DNA of 64,000 nt from Asparagopsis taxiformis (lineage: Eukaryota; Rhodophyta; Florideophyceae; Bonnemaisoniales; Bonnemaisoniaceae). Below, one piece after another: positions 33,578 through 44,210 of this stretch. The DNA lies in assembly GCA_030407315.1 (NCBI GenBank), contig JALQPE010000092.1, forward strand, positions 102,724 through 166,723, written 5' to 3'. Made by a program: the position numbers and the translations under genes. Below the pieces are notes generated by a model. That model saw only the letters and a program-made list of their open reading frames with translations, was not told the origin of the DNA and searched no databases. Within the stretch, counting starts at the first letter, position 1. The number at the start of each line of letters is the position of its first letter.

Positions 33578-35956
33578 ATGGCTCCGCGTTTTCATCTCGC
33601 CGAAGCTAGGAATGACGCACTGGAGAAAGCCGAATCATACATGAAATCTCTTTCTAGGGACTCCGAATCAGAACACGCTCCTTCTGTTGAAACCATATCT
33701 ATGCCGCGTAGCCACGATGAAGTGATGCATGGAATAGTGGGTACTTCTTCCGACTCTTTCCGATCCACGGCTTCGATGTATAAACCATTTTCACGACTAC
33801 AACACAGGAAGAATTATGAAAGTGTGACGAGGTCCAGTTCAGTTCGTCGAAAGAGCAGCATGCTAGAGAGGCGGGTGAAGTTCAGTTTGTCACTGCCCAA
33901 AACAGATATAAGAAGAATACCATGCTGCAATAAGGGATGCTTCAGAAAAACCGACCATGTTTTCCTTCGGAATGAAGCAGAACGAGTTTTGTTGTACAAC
34001 AGGGACGATCGCCGCAGGTATCTGCACGCTCTACTGGAACCAAACAGTAACCGGTTCTACTTCTCTGGGAAGCCTGTGTGTTGCGAATTCCTAGAGTACA
34101 GCTTCAAGTTTTCACGACACCTGCAGACCTCGGTAAAGAAAGCTTGCCAGAATGGGAGTCTTCCATTTATGGCTTCTCCGAAACGAATTTCTGGCTCTCC
34201 ACATAGAGATGCAGTGATCTGCTTCCTTGAACGCTTGTCTGCCTCGACTGCTGATATGATGCCAGACAGTGGAGAGAAGCATCTGCCTCTTTTCGAGAAG
34301 AAGGCTGTGTACGAGATGTTCTGCGACCAATTTACGTTATTATACTCGAACCGGAACCCACCAACTTTGAGCTACTTCTACAACACCTGGAACACGTTTT
34401 GTGCGAATATCAAGGTTCGGCGTGTCCAGAGGTTCACGAAATGTTCGGAATGTGAGTACATACGTGATAAACTGGAAGCCATCGGGACAGATATTCAACG
34501 CACTGCTCCGCTTCTGGAACGTCGCCAGCGTCATATCGAGATGGTGGCACGGGAACGCAGGGAGTATCAAAAGAAGTGTGAAGAAGCGTCACTATATCCC
34601 TCCAGGTTCACGTCTCTGATCGTAGACGGGGCTGATCAATCAGGATACGGTCTTCCCCATTTCACGGTATGTACAAAAGCGACTGTTGGTCATAGTTTGA
34701 AGGTGAGACTCATAGGTGTTCTCGAACATGGTGTCCGAAAGCATCTTTCGTTGTACACACTTACTGCTGAATTCGAAACTGGGGCAAATCATATCATCGA
34801 GGCAATTCACAGGACTCTTACCAAAAAGGCTATGGGTTCGAGTCTTCAGGGAACACTGTACTTGCAGGTAGACAATTGCACGAGAGAGAACAAGAACACG
34901 TTTCTGTTTTGCTATCTAGAATGTCTCGTTGCTTGGGGTGTGTTTGAAGAAGTACACGCTTCTTTCCTACCCATCGGCCACACCCATGCAGACATCGACC
35001 AGGCCTTTAGCTGTACCTCTCGCAGGCTACGTTCCCACAACGCCGTCACTATGGAAGATTTAGTTGAACAACTCAGAGTGTCCTATACTCCGGAACCCTC
35101 TGTCTCTCGTATGTTGCACGTGGCAAACTTCTCCGGTCTCTGCCGGAGTGAGAATTCGGTTGGAAAAGTGCATGCTTTCTCAAAATTCAGATACTTCAGG
35201 TTTCACCGATCCCAAGATACAGGAAAAAGTTATGACTTCTACAGAACTGCATGCGATGTTAAGATATTTTGTGAAGACAACTGGAAGCCTCTCCCAGTTC
35301 TCACTCCGGGGCTGAATGGTTTCCTGGTTAAGCCTCCTGAACTGAAACGAACACCGAGTAATATCATACGTTCTCCTCCAGATCGACATGAGGTCCTGCT
35401 CCGTTTTCGTTCGGAAGAGAGCAGGGTCAATAACAATTCTAAAATGGATCAGCTACATGAGCTTCTACGACAGGTTTATGAGGAAAGGGAAGATTCTTTT
35501 CATTGGAACCTCACCGAATGTTTCGAGATGAATGGCATGTATCGAAAAGGGAATCGGAACGTCGTCCCGATGGAGGAGGAACTCATGTCGACTGCAGATT
35601 GCATACCACTATCAGACTTGCCCTACTCGGTGAATCGCTTCGTGGCTGTAAATGGAGAAGACTGTACTACTGAGATGCCGTTCTGGCTAGGACAAATTAT
35701 GAGTTGTAAGAAAAAAAACAACGAAGGGGTTATTTGTCAGCTGTGTGTTCGGTGGTACGAGGTCTACGATGGAAGAGACGCATGGTCAGGTAAGTATAGG
35801 CCTGCCATGCTTCGCAAGGGGAGAACAACAGTGGCTTGGAAGGGACATATTTCGGTTGACACCGTCATTGCAGAGTTCCCTTCACTAACAAACAAGATGA
35901 TAAGAGCTGGGGTAGAGAAAGAGATCAGGTCAGGCCTGGCGTCTATTCCGAAGTAA
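33578..35956 (+). CDS. DUF7869-like DDE transposase of the 14-kb element
   Basis: The frame is open from 33440, but the ATG at 33578 (MAPRFHLAEARNDALEKAES) gives a more natural start; the 46 residues before it look like leader sequence. An N-terminal Cys/His-rich domain (CCNKGCFRKTDH) is followed by the RNase H-fold core: VDGADQS (Asp 396 and 399 counted from 33440), QVDNCTRENKN (Asp 478) and GHTHADIDQAFS (Asp 518 and 520). That pattern fits the DUF7869 family. A C-terminal domain (EMPFWLGQI...VRWYEV) is shared with the paralogue at 27843-28925. The frame is complete, and its place inside matched TIRs and a target duplication makes it the likely transposase of this element. Confidence 0.8.
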   Translation: MAPRFHLAEARNDALEKAESYMKSLSRDSESEHAPSVETISMPRSHDEVMHGIVGTSSDSFRSTASMYKPFSRLQHRKNYESVTRSSSVRRKSSMLERRVKFSLSLPKTDIRRIPCCNKGCFRKTDHVFLRNEAERVLLYNRDDRRRYLHALLEPNSNRFYFSGKPVCCEFLEYSFKFSRHLQTSVKKACQNGSLPFMASPKRISGSPHRDAVICFLERLSASTADMMPDSGEKHLPLFEKKAVYEMFCDQFTLLYSNRNPPTLSYFYNTWNTFCANIKVRRVQRFTKCSECEYIRDKLEAIGTDIQRTAPLLERRQRHIEMVARERREYQKKCEEASLYPSRFTSLIVDGADQSGYGLPHFTVCTKATVGHSLKVRLIGVLEHGVRKHLSLYTLTAEFETGANHIIEAIHRTLTKKAMGSSLQGTLYLQVDNCTRENKNTFLFCYLECLVAWGVFEEVHASFLPIGHTHADIDQAFSCTSRRLRSHNAVTMEDLVEQLRVSYTPEPSVSRMLHVANFSGLCRSENSVGKVHAFSKFRYFRFHRSQDTGKSYDFYRTACDVKIFCEDNWKPLPVLTPGLNGFLVKPPELKRTPSNIIRSPPDRHEVLLRFRSEESRVNNNSKMDQLHELLRQVYEEREDSFHWNLTECFEMNGMYRKGNRNVVPMEEELMSTADCIPLSDLPYSVNRFVAVNGEDCTTEMPFWLGQIMSCKKKNNEGVICQLCVRWYEVYDGRDAWSGKYRPAMLRKGRTTVAWKGHISVDTVIAEFPSLTNKMIRAGVEKEIRSGLASIPK

Positions 35957-36059
35957 AAACGCCTCGTCTTCGACGACACGAGTAGTTCAATCAACTTTGT
36001 TATCCTATTCAATCAATATGAAAAAACATCTCTCATGTTCAATCAACTTCAGAAAGTTG

Positions 36060-36105
36060 GATTCTGGTTTGGAAAGTACGTTCTGTTCATAGCGAAATCA
36101 GTGTT
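36060..36105 (-). repeat. Right TIR of the 14-kb transposon
   Basis: The reverse complement begins AACACTGATTTCGCTATGAA, matching 22081-22126 at 43/46 positions. ATCG follows at 36106-36109. The antisense ORF piece that ends at 36049 reads its last codons into this TIR. Confidence 0.9.
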
Positions 36106-36109
36106 ATCG

Positions 36110-38243
36110 GAGTAAGTCTCAGGCTCCAGGCCGTAATACCCGTCATCGGTAAATGCACCAGCCCTTCGGTAAGGAGGTAGCTCCGCTGCCGTACCCTCTC
36201 GATGGTTCAACACATTGATACGCAACGCCCTCACCGGCAAATCACTAGTCGTGAAGATAACCACCTTTTCCGGCGCGAGCCCAGTAATGTTGGTACTCAC
36301 CATCTCCTGCGGATAGTCACCGCTCCCACGAGCTACCTCCAACAACCTTCGGACCACCGATGCCGGTAACTCCCGACTATGGGGAACGACCGCCGACTGC
36401 GGTACCGACGTGATTTCATGCCAAGTACGGCTTACCTTTTCGATGAGTGTCGTGTCCAACACCGCACGAAGCCCCGCGTCTCAGCGATACGAGCCAACTC
36501 GATCCCTATCAGGACTTCCCTCTCCAATTCGAGATAAGAAAGGAACCTGTCGCGTTGCCAAGCGGGCGCCTCGTGAAGAGCAGAATGATGGAAATACACC
36601 AGTGACGGTGGGTCGGCAATCGGTAAACACATCGGTGGAGATGACTTTCCTTCCCAACTGGGATCGTCCCACAACAAGTCCAGGTTCTCTGGAGGAACAT
36701 TCATCGAACGCGTAAGCGGCTCAACAGAGCTTCCATTGCGGTGCGCGAAGACGCGATAATCATTCGCCGTCACCTGGCGCCCCAACATACGGGAAGTCGC
36801 CCTTGCGTGCACACGCATATGATGCTCGTAATGACCTGTGTCGGGACGAGGGGGGTACGCGAACCAGCGAGACCGAACTATCGGCATGTCCTTCACCGTT
36901 CCTTGGTAGGATTCCAACTGGAACAACCGACGGTTCATACGTTCAACGTAAAGTGCATCCCCGGGATGGAGCAGGAAGGTCCTATCGCTGAATAGCGTGT
37001 GAGGGACGCGGAAGTGACGCATCGGGCGACTCGAAGGGAGACGGGCATACGCCGACCAGCACTCTTTCTGTACCTGGTGACTCTGCCCTCGGAGGGAACT
37101 CATGAGAAACATGTCGCGGCGCAATTCGCTTCTCGGACGGTCGGTAAATTCCCTGCGAGGGAGCCGCGCAAACGGATAATGTTCCCAAGGAGCCACAAAC
37201 TCACGCCTGAAAGGCAAGACCCTAGAATCGAATACCATCAGCTCATCAGCGTTGGTAGGGTAGAACTCCCCAGGGAAACGCCAGTTGGCAGTGGGTTTCG
37301 GAACCCTAACGGGGGTGTCGTAGGACGTGGCAACCGGTGTTGAGGCAGGCGCAGCAGCGTACGGATCGACCAAGGTTGTGCCCGATGGCCTCTCGCTTAA
37401 AGAAGCAGTAACGGGAACTGCACCGGACCCACTCTGGGTAGCTCCGCCGGCAGAGGTGTAAGGGTCCGCAGCCGACCCAACGACCTGAGTACTCGCCTTC
37501 TCGGCTTCCGCCCGAGCGGCCTCTCTGCGTAACTCCTCATCCCTACGCTTACGTGCGTCTGCCAGGATCTGCTGGTTGCGGCGACCATATTCCTCATAAG
37601 GGTTCGCCGAAGCGCTACGACCCGAGGAGGTACGAACCGCTGAGGCGGAGGGCCGGGCCATAGTTGACCGGGAACTCGGCTGAGGCCTAACAGACGATTG
37701 CATCGCGGGTTTCGGCGTCGCGCCTCCTTCGGCGATAACTTCGACAACGTCGCCGACATCCGCCGGCATTGCCCCTTGTGGGGACGGGCCGGTAATCTTA
37801 GCGGGCTCGGTTGCGTGTGACGACGGCGTAGCCGATGACTGTTTGGCAGCAGCCACCGGAGTGGAAGGCTTCTGGGAAGCAGGCGAGTCGGCTGGGCCGA
37901 GGCTGCGCCCTTGCGAACTTCTCCCGGTTGGGGTGGCTGTCTTATCGGAGCGAGCGGGAGTCGCAGTGTCCTTGTCAACCGGCGAAGCCTGGGTGATTGG
38001 CGCTTTCGAGGAAGTCGAACGAGTCCGAGTGGACGGCTGAGTAGCGGGCTCCGGAGGCGCACTTGTCGCAGGCGCGGAAGACGATTTGGTCGACGCTGGC
38101 GCGACCCCGGTACGGGATGACGAAGCTTGATGACGAGTCGTGGGACGACGCACGCTCGAGCGCGTAGTCGGACGGTTGGGCGAACCCATATCTTCTTTCT
38201 CCTCCTCTGAGGATTCGAATTGAATCGGCGCGCGGGGAGCCAT
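36110..38243 (-). pseudogene. Antisense ORF of the Ty3/gypsy element, N-terminal part
   Basis: The ATG at 38243 (MAPRAPIQFESSEEEKEDMG) opens a frame on the strand opposite to gag-pol. About 280 residues are disordered and rich in Ser/Pro/Thr/Ala. A folded-looking region rich in Arg and aromatic residues follows (WRFPGEFYPTNADELMVFDS onward). A single-base shift near 36450-36460 moves coding from the 36432-38243 frame to the 36049-36462 frame, consistent with one lost G. Adding one base and omitting the 14-kb transposon gives 1,015 codons including the stop at 21171. I do not recognise the family. Antisense genes are known in some large plant retrotransposons such as Grande. Confidence 0.75.
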
Positions 38244-38731
38244 TTTACGCCGACGAAAGGCGGTGGAATACGTTGGCGATAAAACCCTGTACGGGATAAA
38301 CCGATGGCCTATTGGCTTAAATCTCCGGCAGAAGAGCTACGGAATTCAACCCTGATGGGAGGGATCGCAAGGCGAGTGGCCGGATAGCGAATACGGGCCT
38401 CAAAGCGGCGCCACTCACGCGATCACGCGCCTGATTATCTCGCGATTCGATACAAAAACCCTTTGAGGGATGACGGAAGGGACGCAAGTACAATGCAATT
38501 GAACACCGAAGGGGTGAGGCGCGGTACAGCTGATGGATCAATACAACCGATGTTGTCAATTCCAAAGTGGAAACGGTCTGGTGGACCTTCGCAAGAGTCG
38601 GGTGGACAACAAAAATAGCGCGCACGCGTCGGGCGCGGGAGAAATTTTGAATGCAGAAATGCAACGGCTATCGCCAAAATTTTGTAATTTTTTAATTTTG
38701 TCGGGACGACAAATCTCTCAGGAGGGGGCCA
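38244..38731. other. Ty3/gypsy 3' non-coding region with polypurine tract
   Basis: No gene is supported here. It would hold the promoter and 5' leader of the antisense ORF. The purine run AGGAGGGGG at 38720-38728, three bases before the 3' LTR, is the expected polypurine tract for plus-strand DNA priming. Confidence 0.7.
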
Positions 38732-39413
38732 TGTCGTACCGCCTGGCGGTCCTCCCAATCTGAGCGTGTCGCTTCCCTATTGGGTACCCACTTAAGGGAT
38801 GTGCCAATCACAAGGCACCAGCCAACTGGGCGTGTTTCCTGTAATTGGGACAAGCGCAAGGCTGCAAATACCCCACTCGGGCCTATCGGCCCCGGCCAAG
38901 ACCCCACAAGGGGCAAATTTTAACTTAGGCTGATCAGCCATACATTACAATGTAAGCCTATTGGCAATGACCTCGCGGGTAGGCGGGCGCCAGTAATTGG
39001 GTTCTGATTGGTCACTAACTGGATATTTATTCCTAACCACTAACCCTAGCTTACAGTAGACTTAGTATAAAACTGCCACTGGAATAGCCAGTAGGCACGG
39101 TTTCTAGAGTAACGTAAACTCAAGTGGAATTACGACCCATTGGAACAGTGTTTGCATACCTATTGTTTAACCCTCTCAGGGACAACCTTAGGGTTAGCTA
39201 ACAGCTCGACGGATTACGTCACTCGCTCCATCCATACGCACCTAGCGTGAGCATTCCTATTCGCCTAACCACTTCCGGGTAGCGACCTCTTCTCTCATAC
39301 GAGACTTCCCGCTGGGTATACTATAAGGTTCATCTGCTCTACCACTTCCTCTACCGAGGCTCGGGACACCTGTCGGGTGGTTTGCCGCTCTAGCGGATTT
39401 TCTACCTGCTACA
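38732..39413 (+). repeat. 3' LTR (682 bp) of the Ty3/gypsy element
   Basis: Runs TGTCG...CTGCTACA, with one difference from the 5' LTR in my reading. It is followed by the target duplication CCTAG at 39414-39418. A TATAAAA box at about 39066 could drive transcription toward gene C, which starts 150 bp downstream. Confidence 0.93.
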
Positions 39414-39565
39414 CCTAGCCAAAGTATACCTGAAAATATTCAGGTTAACTCTTTATCTGTGCATTTAAGGTTTATCAAGATTGTTGCCGAAGGTTTTTAA
39501 ACGGCAGGTAGGAGAGAAGATTGTTTTCTGCTGGCGGCTGATTGAGGTGAAGAATCTATTTCTCG

Positions 39566-42500
39566 ATGGCCTCTGAGAAGAGAAATCCAGCGAGCACCTC
39601 TCGGCGTCCCCTTCATGGTGAGCAGCGCAATGGGCTATTGCACATCGACCCATTCAAGATCAAAAGATATGTCGAGATTCGAGAAATCGACTACAGGCAC
39701 GTCGATGTTATTTCCGAGAGCATTCAGGTTTACGGCTACAATGACAACAACCCAATTACCGGTCGGATCATTGCCGGTGAGGTAGAGGTGCTGGATGGTG
39801 CGCATCGTTCGAAAGCTGTAATCAAGCTCATAGAGAACGGTGAGCTTCCGCGTGATTTCACTGTTCCTATGATTGAAGAAGAAGTCGACATATCTCCAAT
39901 TACAAGTGCTGCTTTCCTTCTAGATAGTGTGAAAGCATCAAACGCGAACGATATGGCATCCAGGCAGAAGAGGATGACTTTCATTGAGTACCTGAATCTT
40001 ACTTTGGATCTTAGAGATGGGTACTGGGAGCGAAACGCAGGTGAAAAACAAGGAAGCTCAAGCATGGTTACAATTCGCGACGTGAATATGCCATCCATTA
40101 GGCGATGGCTCGCCGTGGGATCTCAGCGCGAAGATTTGGCAGAAACTGTGCTGAGGCAGCCACAGTACGAGAGTTGCTTGTCAATTCTTCGTGTGCTTCG
40201 CCCCTACAGTCGCATAGAAGAACCCAATCCCAAAATGGTTCGCTGTCTGTGGCAGTTGTTCTGTATTGTATGGGGAAGGCCGGTGGAAGTTCAGAACAAT
40301 TTTGCGATGAAGGAGTTTCCCACATCTCTCGAGAAAAGAGCATCAGTCGGCGAGCAGTTGTTTGGGATGTCTACAAGTGGTGAAATTGCTTCTCCATTGT
40401 GTCGCGAAGTCCTCACCTGTGAGTATTTTCGTTCTGGAAGAAGTGCACAGGGTAGAACATTAACAGAAGAAGACAAAGTATTTGGAAGGCTGATGTTTAT
40501 GATTTCATTTGTGCACATTGCCCTCACTAGACGCAGAAATGCACCCATTCGCCGGGGTAGGAAGCGTCGTAGAACTGGGAGGGATACAGAGACTTCTACA
40601 TTCGCCCCTTTCCAGCGCACAAGAGCAAACGGAGAGTCTGTGGGTGTCGTTTTGGAAAGGGTCATGTCTGCCTGGGATACAACAGCGATGATTCTGGGCT
40701 TCAGAAAGCGCCTACATGATGTGTCGCCCATACATGGTTTTCGACTCTGAGAAATTCCAATTCATCTGTCTTGCTAATCGTACTGACGGGTGGGCACATC
40801 CTCACCACTACTCAGATCTTCTGCTTCCGTCCCCGGTAGTGAAAGTCCGCGAGGATGCAGGTTATCCAGGCACTTTGGATATCTCTGTTGATGCTAGGTT
40901 GAGGTCTTTGACAGAAGCCGTACTAGGGTCTGTGCATGACTGTATGATAGGCATTGATGTATTCGGATCAAGTACGAACCAGATGGAAGGGCTGCGCACT
41001 AAATTTTTCCATCAGCCTGACCGGTTCGGATTGAACGCCTTCATCGAAGCAAGAATAGAACAATCCATCGCATTGGATGGTCACGAAAGACTCAAGGTAT
41101 GGAAGAACTGGAACCGTGAAATGCGTGTGAAGCCAGTTGATGTCTGCGACTTGAAAATTCTCTACGAGACTGAACAGCGCAACGCAGCATCCAGATCTCT
41201 TTCTCGTCTTGAGTCGAATGAATCAATGCAGCACAGCACTCGCCGTTTAGGTACAGGTGGAAGGAAACCTACCAATGACTCTGGATCCCAGTATACATCC
41301 AGCATGGATGGGAGGGCTTCATCCGCAATGGACACGGTTATGCAAGATGTTGCGGAGGATACACCGTCAGCGGAGGCAGTGGGTGAGGAAGAGGGGGTAC
41401 CGGATCATATTGTGCAATTGAAAAAGGTCATGAAGAGATTTTGCGTGGCTTACAACTGTACAGCCTCGAGGTTAGTGCACCAGGTCAACACTGATTCCAT
41501 TGGCATGCTTTCAGGAAATACTATTGATGGACAAGCACAACTTGTGCTCACCGATCCACCCTTCAACACGCGGAGGGAGAAAGGCAAGACCAATTCAGAC
41601 TATGATGACATCAATAGCGCACACATTTTTCGTACTGGACAGGACATTTCTCGAATGCTGCGCCCTGGAGGACATGCCCTGATATTTTCCAGTATCAAAC
41701 AGTTGGTTGGGTGGGGAGAAGCTCTTCAAAATGCAGAAAGCGGGGAACAATCCATGCGTACAGACGATGTTCCTCTCATTCTAAGCCGTCGTCCCTACGT
41801 ATTCATCCAAAACCCAATGAACAAATCGTGTTCATTACACAACATTCACGAGTTTGTTGTGCACAGTTTCAAACGTGGGATGGGAGCTGCCGCGTTTGAA
41901 ATGGTTGATTATTCTTTGCATAACCGTGACCTTTCACGACATCCTGGGTACGTGAACGCAATCGACAACTGCCCAAAGCTCAGACCTGGTGAGTCATTGA
42001 ACTTCGAAGACAAAAGGCTATGTGCGGAGCAGAAGCCTCTGTCCATACTTCGAGAGCTTATTTCAAGGTTTTCAAAGCCAGGAGACATTGTGATAGATCT
42101 ATTCTCCGGAACGTATTCTACTGCAATAGCTTGCATGACAATGAGAGATGGTCTGTATCGCAAGTTTATTGGATGTGAAAAAGACGCCACATGCCATGGA
42201 TCAGCTCAGCCTTTGTTGCTGGATTGCTCTGTTAGGCAAGGTCGAGATGGAGTTTTTGGGGAGGCAACCAAAAATGACATATCGAGTATTCTCGCTAACA
42301 AAGAATGGAATTACTCGATAAGGAGCAATGTAGGAAGTGAAAGACTTCGACATCGAAGTGATGCGCCTGATGGATTCCCGTCGGTATCTTCACTACCACT
42401 GCATATGTTGCGATTTGTCTCCTCTGTTGCGCGGGATCAAAGCATGCTCCGAAGACTTGCCGAAGTCCCAATGAATGAATGGGGCGTAGAAGATTTAGGC

Positions 42501-43064
42501 AAGGTTTTCTTCGTTGACCCTGAGATGATGCTTGCAGTAGATGCCTCCTTTCACAACGTTATTGTTGCTGCATCGACAGTTCGAGAGGGAGGATTGGGGG
42601 TTTTTGCCGCAGAAGATTTAGAGAGGGGCTCTGTTGTTGGATGGTATAATGGGACAATTTTATACGGGAAGATTGGGGAGAATGAACCGCAACGCAGTCG
42701 CTTGTACGGACCGGACGGGTTCGGTTGTACTGGTGAAAGATTCCAAAACTTCAACATGGAGATGGAGACCAGTGTCATCGGAGAAGAAGCACCGGTCGAC
42801 AAGATATATCTTGTACCAGCGGAATACAATGTCTGCAGCTACCTCAACGACAGTAGGACCATTGACGGAATGGAGAGAGTTGCAAATGTGCAACGCAGAA
42901 AAAATGCGGAGTTCCGAGTTCACAAAGACGTCAATCCTACTTGCGACTTCAAGTATGCAGTAGCAAAACCTGATCTCATCCTAGCGCAGGTTGTAGTAGA
43001 TGTTCGAGCTGGGGAAGAGATATTCGTTGACTATGGATCGCGCTACTGGACTGCAGAGAAGTAG
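39566..43064 (+). CDS. Gene C: ParB-like, beta-class DNA methyltransferase and SET domain fusion
   Basis: The frame 39566-40750 (394 aa) has a ParB/Srx-like module with VLDGAHRSKAV at about residues 76-86. Frame 40716-43064 (782 aa) has LTDPPFNTR (motif IV, Asp about 280), a long spacer, GDIVIDLFSGTYSTAIA (motif I region, Asp about 461), and a C-terminal SET-like domain: GGLGVFAAEDLERGSVVGWY (about 626-645), VCSYLNDSR where RFxNHS/xNCx is usual, and GEEIFVDYGSRYW at the end. The two frames overlap in a TTTT run near 40737-40740, where one base too many would explain the break. DNA amino-methylation and protein-lysine methylation are inferred from family. The altered NHS-like motif leaves SET activity uncertain. 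It diverges from gene B. Confidence 0.8.
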
Positions 43065-43202
43065 GACAGTTTAGGCGTCCAATTACAGATATCAAGAGTA
43101 CCATCAGCAATAAAAAGTCTTGCATCTGAACTCGTACAACGTTGTAATACTAAAATATACCTGAGCGATAATAACAGACTTTCATTTGCTGAGCGGTGCC
43201 AT

Positions 43203-44210
43203 TCAGCCCACGCCCAATGATAGTGCTGCACCTGGGCTTTGCCAGTGGCTGCCATGAACGCAGCGGCAGCCAATGGAATTGCTGCACCTGGGCTTTACCA
43301 TGCCAAAATAATACCCGACGATGGTGAGGCCGGTACGGATGCAGTGGCGACGGAGGGGGGCGGAGAAGTTGAGCAGTGTGACGTGTATGGGGTATGCGAC
43401 GATTGCGGAGCTCTTGAGGCTTGTGCTGCTCTTGTCGGAGTACACTTGGAGGAGGCCGGCAAAGGAGGAAGGTGTGGGATCAGTTTCCTCTGCCCATACG
43501 ACCTGTGGTTCTTCCGAGAGCTGCACGCGCTGTCTAGTAACCTGGTGCAGCGTTTTCGCGAATTCTGTGTGTAGGGGATGAGAAAATATTGCGGTGCCGT
43601 CTGGGGCGGTCTGTGGGGAGGGGTGGAAGAGAGTATTTTGGTCGTTAGCCAGTGCTAACTGCCTGCGGAGCATGTCGACTGGGTCGCGGAGGTACAGCTG
43701 TGCCGAGTACTTACCAGTTTTGTCTGGAATGATGTGGCTCTTGTAACCTTCGGTGCGGAAATGTGTTTCGACCATGGAAGCGGTAACGTGGCGACATTCT
43801 TCTACGGTGCGAACGGCGCTGTTGAACTTTTCTAGGGAGAATGCGGGGTCTTGTAGGATGGTGATGACTTCGCTCACGCGGCCAGCGCCGGCCTTGTACT
43901 CGAGGGTTGTGAGACTGGCGGCGAGGGATTGCACGAGGAGGTCTGCGCGGGAGGGGGTTGAGGTTGGTGGCAGTGGAGCGTCACAGGGTGAGTCGCTGGA
44001 GGAAGCACGACCAGATTCTGGGTCTGGGGAGCTGGGTTGCGGGGAATCATGGTCGCCGTTTCGAGCAGGCTCATGGGTGACGGCAGGGACACGAGCGTTG
44101 TTGAAATGTTGGGGAGAGGGGTTGAAACGGTAGCGACACGTTCGCTCATGCAGCGCGAGCGCATAAGCATCTACGCAGTAGTAGAAGCACCCTTCATACT
44201 TGCATTCCAT
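43203..44210 (-). pseudogene. Truncated Plavaka/KDZ-like transposase remnant
   Basis: The N-terminus (MECKYEGC...HERTC) is a C2H2-like finger, followed by a disordered Pro/Ser stretch. Near the end, LLQVYSDKSSTSLKSS, AYPIHVTLLNF and the following residues match the region that holds the first catalytic Asp of Plavaka/KDZ-type transposases. The frame then runs straight into a repeat end (about 43318 leftward), so most of the catalytic domain is gone. The repeat end equals an arm of the foldback elements in this window, which suggests this transposase family mobilised them. Confidence 0.6.
43214..43318. repeat. Two tandem arms of the foldback element family
   Basis: CCAATGATAGTGCTGCACCTGGGC (from 43214, given in part) and CCAATGGAATTGCTGCACCT (from 43270) are two copies of one arm. 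The second leads into CCAAAATAATACCCG, half of the central palindrome found at 10039-10057 and 49089-49107. This looks like the terminal repeat of the transposase remnant. Confidence 0.6.

Larger units (their letters stand above)
22081..36105. mobile_element. 14,025-bp DNA transposon with 46-bp TIRs and a 4-bp target duplication
   Basis: The left end (22081-22126) matches the reverse complement of the right end (36060-36105) at 43 of 46 positions. Each end begins AACACTG and contains an internal hairpin (CTGGTTTCGA...TCGAAACCAG on the left). ATCG flanks both sides (22077-22080 and 36106-36109). Omitting the element and one ATCG copy leaves the antisense ORF of the surrounding retrotransposon in frame, which independently fixes the ends. 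Contents: a dead RecQ-like gene, minisatellites, a core-less transposase paralogue (minus), a ParB-methyltransferase gene (plus) and a DUF7869-like transposase (plus). Confidence 0.9.
12208..39413 (+). mobile_element. Ty3/gypsy chromovirus with an antisense ORF, interrupted by a 14-kb DNA transposon
   Basis: Two 682-bp LTRs (12208-12889 and 38732-39413), each TGTC...TACA, are flanked by the perfect 5-bp duplication CCTAG (12203-12207 and 39414-39418). A TGG-type primer-binding site follows the 5' LTR and a purine tract (38720-38728) precedes the 3' LTR. The total is 27,206 bp, or 13,177 bp without the nested transposon and its extra 4-bp duplication. It encodes gag, then PR-RT-RH-IN-chromodomain, plus a 1,014-codon-class antisense ORF near the 3' end. 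The LTRs differ at one base in my reading, so insertion was recent, although gag and pol carry disabling changes. Confidence 0.93.

Noticed and set aside
12208..39413. A single 27-kb retrotransposon with all internal genes as its own cargo
   Set aside because: TIRs, a target duplication and the frame-preserving join show that 22081-36105 is a separate insertion.
40680..40840. An intron joining the two frames of gene C
   Set aside because: A candidate donor at 40721 and acceptor at 40815 do not keep the frame. A one-base change in the TTTT run explains the break more simply.
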